From DTFZ01 sp050260375 (GTDB lineage Bacteria > Bacillota > Clostridia > Christensenellales > SZUA-584): a DNA stretch of 64,000 nt. Below, one piece after another: positions 9,248 to 16,596 of this stretch; position 1 is the stretch's first letter, and the number at the start of each line of letters is the position of its first letter. The DNA lies in NCBI GenBank assembly GCA_050260375.1, contig JBLNCA010000030.1, positions 1 to 64,000 on the forward strand. Reading direction: 5' to 3'. Position numbers and translations under genes: made by a program. Below the pieces are notes generated by a model that saw only the letters and a list, made by a program, of their open reading frames with translations, was not told where the DNA came from and searched no databases.

Positions 9248-10184
9248 TGTCCGTTTCTTCACCACCCGCCAATTCGGAAAATATATCTTCAAGCGTGAGC
9301 TTTAAGCTGCTTAAGCTTAGTAGAGCTATATCCGACCGCGCCGCAGCGCGGAATATGCCCTCGCGCACGTCAATATCCGACTCAACCGCGAAATCGCACG
9401 TGCCGCTTTCATTGCATCCCAAAGCCTCCGCATACTCCACGCCCTCTATGCCGCGCAGCAGCTCAAGCCCCTTTTCCCTTCCGGTTTTCAGCCGTACTTT
9501 CAAGCGCTTCTGTGAGCCCGCCGTTCTTAAAAGGCTCTCGGTGGACTGCCTTGCTGCCACCGCTCCCTTGCTCAGTACTATTATGCTGTCGCAAATTAAA
9601 GCCGCCTCGCGTATGCTGCGAGTCAGCAGCGCTATCGAATATTCGCCTCTCAGCGATTTTATGGTTTCACGGAAGCCCTCCGCTTCGTCCGGGCTGAGCC
9701 CTGAAAACGGCTCGTCGAGTATAAGCGCCTGAGGGTCCCCGCAGAGCGCCCCCGCCAATGCTGCGCGCTGAAGCGCTATTCTCGGCGCGCTGCGTATCAG
9801 CTGCCCGCCGTATTCCGACGCTCCCGCTTTCAAAAGAGCGCGCGCGGCATGCTCTTTAGCTTCTTTCCGTGCTACGCTTTTCAGCGAGCATACAAACGAT
9901 ATGTATTCGTCAACCGTCATCTCCGGGTAAAGCATCGAACGCTGAGGCACATATCCTACCGAGCGCTTCGCTAAAAGCGGGCGTTTTTGCATATCGTATC
10001 CGCCCAAAGTTACGCTGCCCTGCGTCGCGTAAGCGCAGCCGGACATTATATCGGCAAGCGCCGTCTTGCCCGACGCCCTACGGCCAATGATAGCCGCCGC
10101 CTCGCCTTTTGCAATAGACAGCGTAACGTTTGTAAGCGTATAATCCGCGCCAGTTTTTTTATACACGGCATTAAGCTCTACCAA
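9228..10184 (-). CDS. ABC transporter ATP-binding protein with degenerate signature
   Basis: 318 residues. The start is a TTG at 10184 with GGGAGG eight bases upstream; the nearby ATG leads straight to a stop. Walker A is GRRASGKT (34-41), the Q-loop glutamine is in GYVPQRS (about 81) and Walker B is ALILDEPF. However, the expected LSGGQ signature aligns with APRIA just before LQRAALAGALCGDP, and the H-loop histidine is replaced in LLTRSIREA. ABC proteins lacking these two features usually have weak or no hydrolysis, so this subunit may be regulatory or pair with another ATPase. About 100 residues follow the core. Confidence 0.78.
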   Translation of the reverse strand: MVELNAVYKKTGADYTLTNVTLSIAKGEAAAIIGRRASGKTALADIMSGCAYATQGSVTLGGYDMQKRPLLAKRSVGYVPQRSMLYPEMTVDEYISFVCSLKSVARKEAKEHAARALLKAGASEYGGQLIRSAPRIALQRAALAGALCGDPQALILDEPFSGLSPDEAEGFRETIKSLRGEYSIALLTRSIREAALICDSIIVLSKGAVAARQSTESLLRTAGSQKRLKVRLKTGREKGLELLRGIEGVEYAEALGCNESGTCDFAVESDIDVREGIFRAAARSDIALLSLSSLKLTLEDIFSELAGGEETDNESRIL

Positions 10185-10363
10185 AAAAACATCCTCCCGG
10201 AAGAATAACCTATATATTGCAGAATAATTATATCAAAGAGGCAATTATACCGGTGTAAATTATCTGTGAATTTGTGTATTTTGCTTTCGGCCGGTCATAT
10301 TTCCTTTAATTTATATGTATATATGTTAAAGAGAACTATCTTCGAAAAGAGAGGTTTAAGAAT

Positions 10364-11872
10364 ATGAAAATACAGAAAACATCCTTCAAAACGGAGACGG
10401 CGCTTGGAAGCAAACCCGTCGAGAGCCTTGTCGAAGGAAAGCTTACGGTGCCCGCCGACAAAGCGGACATAGGGCGCATACTGCTCGTGCAGGGCAAGGT
10501 GCACGTTAGCGCGGAGCCTGGCGACGGTAAGGTTTTTATGGAAGGAACCGTGAAGTTCAGCGTTGTATATATGGGTTTTGAAGGCAGCATAGATTCCTTT
10601 GAATCGTCCTCTCCGTTCAGGCACACCGAAAACGTCGAAAACGCAGGCGCGAACATGAACGTATACGCCAAAGGCAGCGTAAAGGAGATAGAATTCAACG
10701 TTGAAGACGACCGTACGATATACGTAAAGGGCGTAGTCGCACTCAGCATAAACGGCAGCGTTGAAGACACGCACGAAGCGGTCGTCGGCGCGGATTCGCC
10801 CGATATACAGGTAAGGTCGTTAAGGCATCGCATACCGGTCGCCAGGGAGCACAAGCGGGACACGGCGACGATGCGCGAGGATATACGGATACCGCAGAGC
10901 ATGCCCAAGGCCGAAAAAGTGCTGTACTCCGACGCGTACGCGGTTGTAAAATCGGTAAAGTCGGAGGATATGAAGATAATCGTCGAGGGCGATATAAAGC
11001 TCATGGTGCTGTACCTTTCTGAAGACAAGAACGCGCCGCTTCAATATTTCTACGACTCGCTGCCTTTCGGAAGCATGCTCGCGTCCGAGAACGCGGCAAT
11101 AGACGACGTAGTGCTGGCCAACGCCGACCTTTACGACCTTGGCGTGGACGTCGCCGAAGAGGGGGGCGACATACTTCGCATAAGCGCGAAGATAAACGTG
11201 ATGTGCACGGTAAACACGCATAACGATATCGAATACATGGAGGACGCGTATTCTCTGAAGAACAGGCTGAATATACGCTACGGCGACTGCTGCTTTAAGT
11301 CTGCCCACCTTGCGGGCAGCGTAAAGGCGTTCGCGCGCAGCGCTATAACGATACCGCCTTACGAGCCCAGCGTTTCAAGGATAGTCTGCATGAAGGCGTC
11401 GCCGGTAATAATATCCGCCACGCCCAACACCGATCGGGTATACTTGGAGGGGCTTATGATGTTCACTATATGCTACGCGTCGTCCGAAGGAATGCGCAGC
11501 TATTCCGGGGAGATACCGTTCGAGTCAGAAGCTCAGATGGACGGCCTTTTACCCTCTCACGACGTGGACGTATCCGCCGAAGTCGAATATTGCTCGTATG
11601 AAGGCGCGGGCAGGGACATAAGCGTAAAGTTCATGATGGATGTGCAGATAATGGCGTTTTCAAGAAGCGGCTTTAAGCTCGTTTCGGATATCGAGGAGAC
11701 GGAGGAAATGGCGCCGCATAAAAAGGGCATCACAATCTACTTCGCGGACGGCGGCGAAAACCTGTGGGACATTGCAAAGCGCTATTCAACGACGCTTGAA
11801 AGCGTAAGGCGTTTCAACCCCGACATCGAAGACAATCTGCAGCAGGGCCAGAGGATACTCATAATGGGATAA
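10364..11872 (+). CDS. SPOCS (DUF3794) and LysM domain sporulation protein
   Basis: 502 residues. Three DUF3794/SPOCS-like beta-rich repeats can be traced at about 25-135, 170-290 and 330-430, each with a stretch of the type KVFMEGTVKFSVVYM / KIIVEGDIKLMVLYL / RVYLEGLMMFTICYA. A LysM domain closes the protein (about 452-500, YFADGGENLWDIAKRYSTTL). SPOCS-LysM proteins are found in spore-forming Clostridia and Bacilli and are related to the spore coat/cortex proteins SafA and SpoVID. The ribosome site is AGAGAGG. A terminator follows at 11895. Confidence 0.85.
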   Translation: MKIQKTSFKTETALGSKPVESLVEGKLTVPADKADIGRILLVQGKVHVSAEPGDGKVFMEGTVKFSVVYMGFEGSIDSFESSSPFRHTENVENAGANMNVYAKGSVKEIEFNVEDDRTIYVKGVVALSINGSVEDTHEAVVGADSPDIQVRSLRHRIPVAREHKRDTATMREDIRIPQSMPKAEKVLYSDAYAVVKSVKSEDMKIIVEGDIKLMVLYLSEDKNAPLQYFYDSLPFGSMLASENAAIDDVVLANADLYDLGVDVAEEGGDILRISAKINVMCTVNTHNDIEYMEDAYSLKNRLNIRYGDCCFKSAHLAGSVKAFARSAITIPPYEPSVSRIVCMKASPVIISATPNTDRVYLEGLMMFTICYASSEGMRSYSGEIPFESEAQMDGLLPSHDVDVSAEVEYCSYEGAGRDISVKFMMDVQIMAFSRSGFKLVSDIEETEEMAPHKKGITIYFADGGENLWDIAKRYSTTLESVRRFNPDIEDNLQQGQRILIMG

Positions 11873-11894
11873 TTCATTATCCGTTAATATTAAA

Positions 11895-11920
11895 GGGCGC
11901 ACATAGTGCGCCTGTTTTTA
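11895..11920 (+). terminator. Rho-independent terminator
   Basis: GGGCGCAC-ATA-GTGCGCC followed by TGTTTTTA, 22 nt past the stop of the SPOCS-LysM gene. Confidence 0.85.
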
Positions 11921-11939
11921 TGCTGCCCATGCTTGCCCG

Positions 11940-12209
11940 CTATATCCTGTGCATCGCGTCGAATATCTCTTCGCGCATTATACGAATGTCCATGCACATC
12001 TCTTTGCCCACGCTAGTTAGCTCGTCGGAAAGCGCCGCAAACGACTCGGTGCAACCTTCAAGGTCCACCAGCATTATCATAGCGAAGTAATCCTGTAGCA
12101 CCGTCTGGCTAATATCCAGTATGTTAACTCCGCGTTTGCTCAGCGCAGCCGATACGCCCGCTATTATGCCTGTCTTGTCTTTTCCCGATACCGTTACTAT
12201 AGCTTTCAT
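11940..12209 (-). CDS. ACT domain protein (UPF0237 family)
   Basis: 89 residues covering one ACT domain: MKAIVTVSGKDKTGIIAGVSAAL at the start, with the ligand-binding GKDKTGI turn, and ILDISQTVLQDYFAMIMLVD. UPF0237 proteins are small ACT-only proteins presumed to sense an amino acid. It is the last of three closely spaced minus-strand genes (22 nt behind the DUF1330 gene), which suggests one transcript. Confidence 0.88.
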   Translation of the reverse strand: MKAIVTVSGKDKTGIIAGVSAALSKRGVNILDISQTVLQDYFAMIMLVDLEGCTESFAALSDELTSVGKEMCMDIRIMREEIFDAMHRI

Positions 12210-12231
12210 TTTCCCGCCGCCTTAAATTAAA

Positions 12232-12519
12232 CTATTTGCCCTCAACCACTATTGTGTCGCATTCAGAAGAGGAAAGCCTGTGCCTGAGTATGCGCCGGTA
12301 CTCGTCCGAATTGTACCAGCGTTTAAATTCTTCCTTGCTCGGGAACCGTATGAGCACTGTCTTTGTGTAATCCCAACCGCCTTCGAGCACCCAGGGTTTT
12401 TCGTCCACCGCGAGGTATTCGCCTTCGAATTTTGCGAACACTTCGTCTGCGTCCTTTAAGTATTTCCCGTACTCTTCCTGATCGTGTATACGTATATTCG
12501 CTATAAAATAAACGCTCAA
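12232..12519 (-). CDS. DUF1330-like small protein
   Basis: 95 residues, one ferredoxin-like alpha/beta domain with the DUF1330 pattern: FIANIRIHDQEEYGKYLKDA at the N-terminus, then a RFPSKEEFKRWYNSDEY segment. Such proteins are dimeric, related to antibiotic-biosynthesis monooxygenase folds, with no known reaction. It sits 18 nt downstream of the DUF2179 gene. Confidence 0.78.
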   Translation of the reverse strand: MSVYFIANIRIHDQEEYGKYLKDADEVFAKFEGEYLAVDEKPWVLEGGWDYTKTVLIRFPSKEEFKRWYNSDEYRRILRHRLSSSECDTIVVEGK

Positions 12520-12537
12520 ACGCTCCTCCGATATCGC

Positions 12538-13086
12538 CTACTTCTTTATATATCCTCCGCTTACTACCCTTACGTCGTTCACCGTTACTACCGCGTGCTT
12601 CAGCTTCGACTTTATTATGGACAGCGCGGCGGGTATGCGCTTGCGCTTAAGGTGCAGCACCAGCACTTCCCTCTTTCCGTCCTTGCCCTCGCCCTCCATC
12701 ACCGTTACGGCGAAGTTGTGGCTTCTCAGTTCTTCCACAAGGCTGTTCGCGTCGTCGTCTGTAGGCACAATTACCTGCAGCGAGCTCAAACCGAAAGCGA
12801 GCTTTCCTTCCAGCCATGAGCCCAGCCAGTTTCCGCACGCGAACGCGAGCGCGAACACTATGCACCTTAGTATGTCCTGCTGAAAGCCCACTAGCACTGT
12901 ACCGGTGACTATAAGCCACAGCGTTATCTCAAAGAAAGCGGTGATAGACCCCATCAGCCTCTCGCCGCGGTTTATAAGCACAATCCTTATCGTCGACACG
13001 GTAACTTCAACGATCTTGCCGAAGAATACAAACAGGTATACCCAAATGCTTGGATGCGCCAGTATGTTTGTTAAAAAGTCTTCCAT
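12538..13086 (-). CDS. DUF5698/DUF2179 membrane protein (UPF0316)
   Basis: 182 residues. Three membrane helices in residues 12-100 (including EVTVSTIRIVLINRGERLMGS, typical of the DUF5698 N-terminal unit) are followed by a soluble DUF2179 domain at about 105-175 (VIVPTDDDANSLVEELR and VLHLKRKRIPAALSIIK). Length matches UPF0316 proteins. DUF2179 is a small-ligand-type domain also found in YitT-family proteins. The function is not known. A ribosome site CAGGAG precedes the ATG. Confidence 0.87.
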   Translation of the reverse strand: MEDFLTNILAHPSIWVYLFVFFGKIVEVTVSTIRIVLINRGERLMGSITAFFEITLWLIVTGTVLVGFQQDILRCIVFALAFACGNWLGSWLEGKLAFGLSSLQVIVPTDDDANSLVEELRSHNFAVTVMEGEGKDGKREVLVLHLKRKRIPAALSIIKSKLKHAVVTVNDVRVVSGGYIKK

Positions 13087-13460
13087 ATTTTCTCCTGTTT
13101 TCAGTCATAATATATCATAATAATAATCGATGCAATACTTGTATTATCTGAGCTGCTATATCGTAAAAACGTCCGCCTCCCGCCAGTAAAAGTACGCATT
13201 TTTGTACACGCAACGTTATATCATATGCTTATAGTGAGAAAAAAGCCAACAGATTATCAACCAAACACTAAACCCCCTGTTGGAACTTTACGGGAGCGGC
13301 TTCGCTCCTTCTTTTTTTATACGCAATTTACACCCCAAAAAGTCTCACGGCTTTTTGGGGACCCCGCATTTACACCCCAAAAAGTCTCACGGCTTTTTGG
13401 GGACCCCGTATTTACACCCCAAAAAGTCTCACGACTTTTTGGGGACCCCGTTATTAAACT
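13087..13460. other. Gene-free interval with palindromic repeat array
   Basis: 374 bp between the DUF2179 gene and the XRE gene. The left part is AT-rich and must hold the DUF2179 promoter. The right part is the three-unit palindromic repeat array. The open frame across the array encodes only a repeated FTPQKVSRLFGDP peptide and is not considered a gene. Confidence 0.7.
13327..13452. repeat. Palindromic repeat array, three 42-bp units
   Basis: Three head-to-tail units start at 13327, 13369 and 13411. Each reads TTTACACCCCAAAAAGTC, a 4-nt loop, then a CTTTTTGGGG arm and ACCCCG. The arms CCCCAAAAAG and CTTTTTGGGG pair perfectly. The same unit, with different but still pairing arms, recurs at 22535, 25876 and 34872. 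There are no spacers, so it is not CRISPR. Confidence 0.9.
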
Positions 13461-14081
13461 TTATGCCCCGCGTTTTCCTGACAGCAGGTGTTTTACCTGC
13501 GCGGGCTTAAGCCCTGAAGAAAGCAATATGATCACCTGCGCGGGCACGCCTATTACAAATATAAGCCAGATGTTGTCCGCACGAAAAGAAAGATAAACTG
13601 CAAGCAGCGCGCTCCAGACAAGCAGCGTAATTATCGCTATGTTGACGGCGCGCTTCCCCCAAATCGAATTGAACACAAGCAGCACAATGAGCGCTACGGG
13701 CAGCGCATATATGTATATCATCCATGCGGGTTCTATAAGCGCCGCCGGAAGTATGCCCGAAAACACGAAAAGCACTGTCGCTACCAGAAACACCGATGAA
13801 GCGGACAGCAGCGCTATTATCAGGCGGTTGCGCTTTTTTTGTTTCGGTACGGGTATGATTTTGACCTTATGCTCCGCCTCCAGCAGATAGTCTACAGTGA
13901 CGCCGAATAAATCCGCAATTCTTTTTAAAACGGTCACGTCGGGTATTGATTCCCCGCGCTCCCATTTGGAAACCGCCTTGTCCGAATAATTCAGTTTCTC
14001 CGCAAGCTCCGTCTGCGTCCAGTTTCTGCCTTTGCGCAATAATGTGATATTCATCGCGACAACAGACTTAAGTTCCACCAT
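13461..14081 (-). CDS. XRE-family HTH regulator with membrane domain
   Basis: 206 residues. The HTH at about 10-65 contains TQTELAEKLNYSDKAVSKWERGESIPDV, split here as TQTELAEKLNY and SDKAVSKWERG, the common Clostridial XRE form. A basic linker (KQKKRN) leads to four hydrophobic helices (about 85-185). Membrane-anchored XRE proteins of this size usually control a neighbouring gene or sense envelope state. A promoter and a perfect 15-bp palindrome lie upstream. Convergent to no gene: the repeat array follows directly. Confidence 0.85.
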   Translation of the reverse strand: MVELKSVVAMNITLLRKGRNWTQTELAEKLNYSDKAVSKWERGESIPDVTVLKRIADLFGVTVDYLLEAEHKVKIIPVPKQKKRNRLIIALLSASSVFLVATVLFVFSGILPAALIEPAWMIYIYALPVALIVLLVFNSIWGKRAVNIAIITLLVWSALLAVYLSFRADNIWLIFVIGVPAQVIILLSSGLKPAQVKHLLSGKRGA

Positions 14082-14115
14082 AACGCCAAAAACAACCCCC
14101 AGAGCGTTTTAGTAA

Positions 14116-14144
14116 AGTATACCATATGCCGAGGCAACAATCAA
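14116..14144 (-). promoter_or_regulatory. Sigma-A-type promoter of the XRE gene
   Basis: On the minus strand TTGATT (14144-14139), a 17-nt spacer, and TATACT (14121-14116), 35 nt before the start codon. Confidence 0.65.
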
Positions 14145-14160
14145 ACCTGCAGTATTTGAC

Positions 14161-14175
14161 TCTACCGTTGGTAGA
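14161..14175. promoter_or_regulatory. Perfect palindrome TCTACC-GTT-GGTAGA, candidate operator
   Basis: A 15-bp perfect inverted repeat 16 nt upstream of the XRE -35 box, in the divergent region shared with the DegV gene. Its size fits an XRE dimer site. Binding is an inference. Confidence 0.5.
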
Positions 14176-14333
14176 ATTGCCGCTGTTTTTCTCTACACCC
14201 CCGTAAACGACACATAGAGCCGCATACCCCTAAAGCTAGGGTGACTAAAGCGCCCCAAAGCTGTAAGGTGATTGCAAGCATTTGAATGCTTTGGCCCTGC
14301 TGCGGCTGCAATAAACATATACAGGAGAATACT

Positions 14334-15218
14334 ATGTACGATTATGTTATTACCTGCTGCTCCACAGCGGATATGACGGAAGAATATTTTAAAAAGCGCT
14401 CTATCTCTTATGTGTGCTTTCATTTCCATATGGACGGAAAAACTTACGCGGACGACTTAGGCAGGTCCATGCCGCCGGACGAGTTCTACGAAAGAATGCG
14501 CCAAGGCGCACAGCCTACCACGTCGCAAGTCAACACCCAGGAATTCAAGGATTTCTTCGAGCCGTTTCTCAAAGAAGGAAAGGACGTACTCCATATAAGC
14601 CTTTCCTCGGGCATATCTGGAGCGTATAATTCCGCCTGCGCCGCGCGGCGGGAATTGCTGGCCGAATATCCCGGCCGACGTATAAACATAGTAGATTCTC
14701 TCGGCGCTTCCTCGGGTTACGGGCTGCTCGTGGACATGCTTGCCGACGTGCGCGACAGCGGCGCTGCTTACGAACAGGCGTTTAAGTGGGCGGAAGATAA
14801 CAAGCTTAACATACACCACTGGTTCTTTTCCACGAACCTTACCTCATACATAAAGGGAGGCAGGATATCCAAAGCGGCGGGGCTAGCAGGCACGCTGTTA
14901 AAGATATGCCCGCTTCTTAACATGGACGCGGCAGGCCGATTAGTGCCGCGCGAGAAAATACGCTCAAAAAAGAAAGTCATACAGGAAATAGTGGAAAAGA
15001 TGCGCCTGCATGCACAAGGCGGCTCTGATTACAGCGGCAAGTGCTTCATATCCAACTCCGCGTGCCGCGAAGACGCCGAAACTGTCGCCCGCATGGTAGA
15101 GGCCGCGTTTCCCCGTCTTAACGGAAAAGTGCTTATTAACAGCGTGGGAACAGTTATAGGTTCTCACACCGGCCCCGGCACGCTTGCGCTGTTTTTCGTC
15201 GGCGACAAAAGGAAGTGA
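14334..15218 (+). CDS. DegV family protein
   Basis: 294 residues from the ATG at 14334, preceded by ACAGGAG. The DegV fold is evident: CCSTADMTEEYFKKRSI at the start, PTTSQVNTQEF with the loop that contacts the fatty acid, HISLSSGISGAYNSA, and VDSLGASSGYGLLV; the C-terminal domain has GTVIGSHTGPGTLALFF. DegV/FakB proteins bind fatty acids and hand them to fatty-acid kinase FakA, but no FakA is in the window, so the role may be only lipid binding. The following gene starts 6 nt downstream. Confidence 0.92.
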   Translation: MYDYVITCCSTADMTEEYFKKRSISYVCFHFHMDGKTYADDLGRSMPPDEFYERMRQGAQPTTSQVNTQEFKDFFEPFLKEGKDVLHISLSSGISGAYNSACAARRELLAEYPGRRINIVDSLGASSGYGLLVDMLADVRDSGAAYEQAFKWAEDNKLNIHHWFFSTNLTSYIKGGRISKAAGLAGTLLKICPLLNMDAAGRLVPREKIRSKKKVIQEIVEKMRLHAQGGSDYSGKCFISNSACREDAETVARMVEAAFPRLNGKVLINSVGTVIGSHTGPGTLALFFVGDKRK

Positions 15219-15224
15219 GGCATC

Positions 15225-15809
15225 ATGCTTAAAAAACTCGCCTTTTTCATCCGTATTATAACGGTCGCGCCGTTTATGGCGCTAGTAATGCTGCTCGTGC
15301 TGCACTTTCGCGATCCGGGATTCTTCGGCGACGCGGTTGAGTTAATACTGATGGCGTTTTTTCTCGTCGTGCTGCCGCTGCTCGCTTATCCGCTGCAACC
15401 GCTGATAAAGCCTTATAAAGATAAGGGACGCGACGGGCAGCGCACGCTCGCGATGATATTTGCCGTATCGGGATACGTGCTCGGCTGCATATTCGCGGCT
15501 GTATTAAGCGCGCCTGAAAACGTGCTAACAATATATGTGTCATACCTGCTGTCCGGAGCTTTTATAATGCTTGTCAACAAGCTGCTGCATTTTAAGGCGA
15601 GCGGCCACGCCTGCGGCATAACGGGGCCTTTCGCTCTGCTCGTGTACTTCGGGCATAGCTGCGGATATATTATAGGATTGCCCGTGCTCGCCGCCGCGTG
15701 GATTTCCAGCGTATATATGAAGCGCCACACGAATGCGCAGTTTATCGCCGGCGCAGCCATACCTCTTTGCGTGCTGGGCATGATAATGCTATTCAAATCC
15801 ATCGTCTGA
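15225..15809 (+). CDS. PAP2-like membrane protein
   Basis: 194 residues with about six hydrophobic helices. FKASGHACGITGP near residue 125 resembles the conserved PAP2 (phosphatidic acid phosphatase type 2) motif with a K..SGH signature, although the remaining catalytic Arg/His motifs are hard to place, so activity is uncertain. It is probably co-transcribed with the DegV gene. Could act on isoprenoid or lipid phosphates. Confidence 0.6.
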   Translation: MLKKLAFFIRIITVAPFMALVMLLVLHFRDPGFFGDAVELILMAFFLVVLPLLAYPLQPLIKPYKDKGRDGQRTLAMIFAVSGYVLGCIFAAVLSAPENVLTIYVSYLLSGAFIMLVNKLLHFKASGHACGITGPFALLVYFGHSCGYIIGLPVLAAAWISSVYMKRHTNAQFIAGAAIPLCVLGMIMLFKSIV

Positions 15810-15901
15810 GCCAATATGCCCCCCATGCATCAAGTTAATATTTGTAGGGAACGGCCTCCTTGTATTCCAAAAGGGTATGTGCCCTCCCGAGAAAAGACAT
15901 C

Positions 15902-15983
15902 AGCGGGCGGGTGCGGAGACCCGCCCCTACGAACGGAATAGCAATATCTGCGTGTGTAGGGGTGGTCTTCCACGCCCTCCCGC
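15902..15983. repeat. Composite inverted repeat, copy 1
   Basis: AGCGGGCGGGTGCGGAGACC then CGCCCCTACG, a linker of about 25 nt ending in GCGTGTGTAGGGGTGG, and an outer arm. The core pairs CCCCTAC with GTAGGGG. Two further copies follow. Confidence 0.7.
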
Positions 15984-16034
15984 AATGCATCCATGCCCTC
16001 TCGAAGGAATGCACGCCTCTCGAGTTTAATCAAT

Positions 16035-16112
16035 GTGCGGGCGTCCAAAGGACACCCCAACGATATGAAAGAAACGTCAGCACGTGTAGGGGTGACCTGT
16101 GGTCGTTCGAAT
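16035..16112. repeat. Composite inverted repeat, copy 2 (diverged)
   Basis: GTGCGGGCGTCCAAAGGACA, CCCCAACGATATG, linker, CAGCACGTGTAGGGGTGACC. Same plan as the other two copies with more substitutions. Confidence 0.6.
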
Positions 16113-16332
16113 GTGGAGCAGAAGGGCAAAAACACCCTATCGGCGCTTTGCGCCACTTCCCCTACCGGGGTCCCGGCGAACATAGTTCGCTGGGGTGGGT
16201 AAAAGGGGAAGCATTGATTTAATCACACCTTTGGGCGCTTATACCGGTATTACATCTGATATAGGCTCCCCTGTTAGGGGAGCTGTCGCCGCAGGCGACT
16301 GAAGGGTGTCCAAAGCCGCTGATAGGTTAAGC

Positions 16333-16410
16333 AGCGGGCGCGTGCGGAAACCCGCCCCTACGATATGTAAAAAGCGTCTGCACACGTAGGGGCGGTCTTT
16401 GACCGCCAGA
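16333..16410. repeat. Composite inverted repeat, copy 3
   Basis: GCGGGCGCGTGCGGAAACCC, GCCCCTACGATATG, linker, CTGCACACGTAGGGGCGGTC, TTTGACCGCC. Core arms CCCCTACG and CGTAGGGG pair perfectly. Confidence 0.7.
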
Positions 16411-16596
16411 AACGGAGTGTGCAGGGTATGTTTGTTACACCTCATCCGGCGCTACGCGCCACCTTCTCCTCAAGGGGAAGGCTATATTTCATTCGCTTCG
16501 CACCGCTTCCTCTGCCCATAATAGTCGCCTGCCTCACTACCGTTCGGCATCCGCCTGCTTTTACGAGAGGAAAAACGAAAAAGCTGCCGTCTGTAA

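Larger units (their letters stand above)
15827..16596. repeat. Gene-free patch of dispersed inverted repeats
   Basis: About 770 bp without a credible gene. It holds three copies of a composite inverted repeat (15902-15983, 16035-16112, 16333-16410), a degraded GTAGGGAACGGCC half-unit near 15843, and two units of another family: GCTCCCCTGTTAGGGGAGC (16265-16283) and CCTTCTCCTCAAGGGGAAGG near 16462. Apparent open frames here are made of repeats. Confidence 0.7.

Noticed and set aside
10294..10322. Sigma-E-like promoter before the SPOCS-LysM gene
   Set aside because: GTCATATT resembles a -35 element, but no acceptable CATACAAT-type -10 follows at the right distance.
13327..13452. CRISPR array
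   Set aside because: Units are directly adjacent with no variable spacers, and no cas genes are present.
13225..13596. Open frame with a repeated FTPQKVSRLFGDP peptide
   Set aside because: The repeats are the 42-bp palindromes, whose period happens to be a multiple of three; the same units occur elsewhere outside any frame, there is no ribosome site, and the frame runs into the XRE gene on the other strand.
15860..16222. Open frames in the repeat patch
   Set aside because: They consist of inverted-repeat sequence, overlap each other on both strands and have no ribosome sites.
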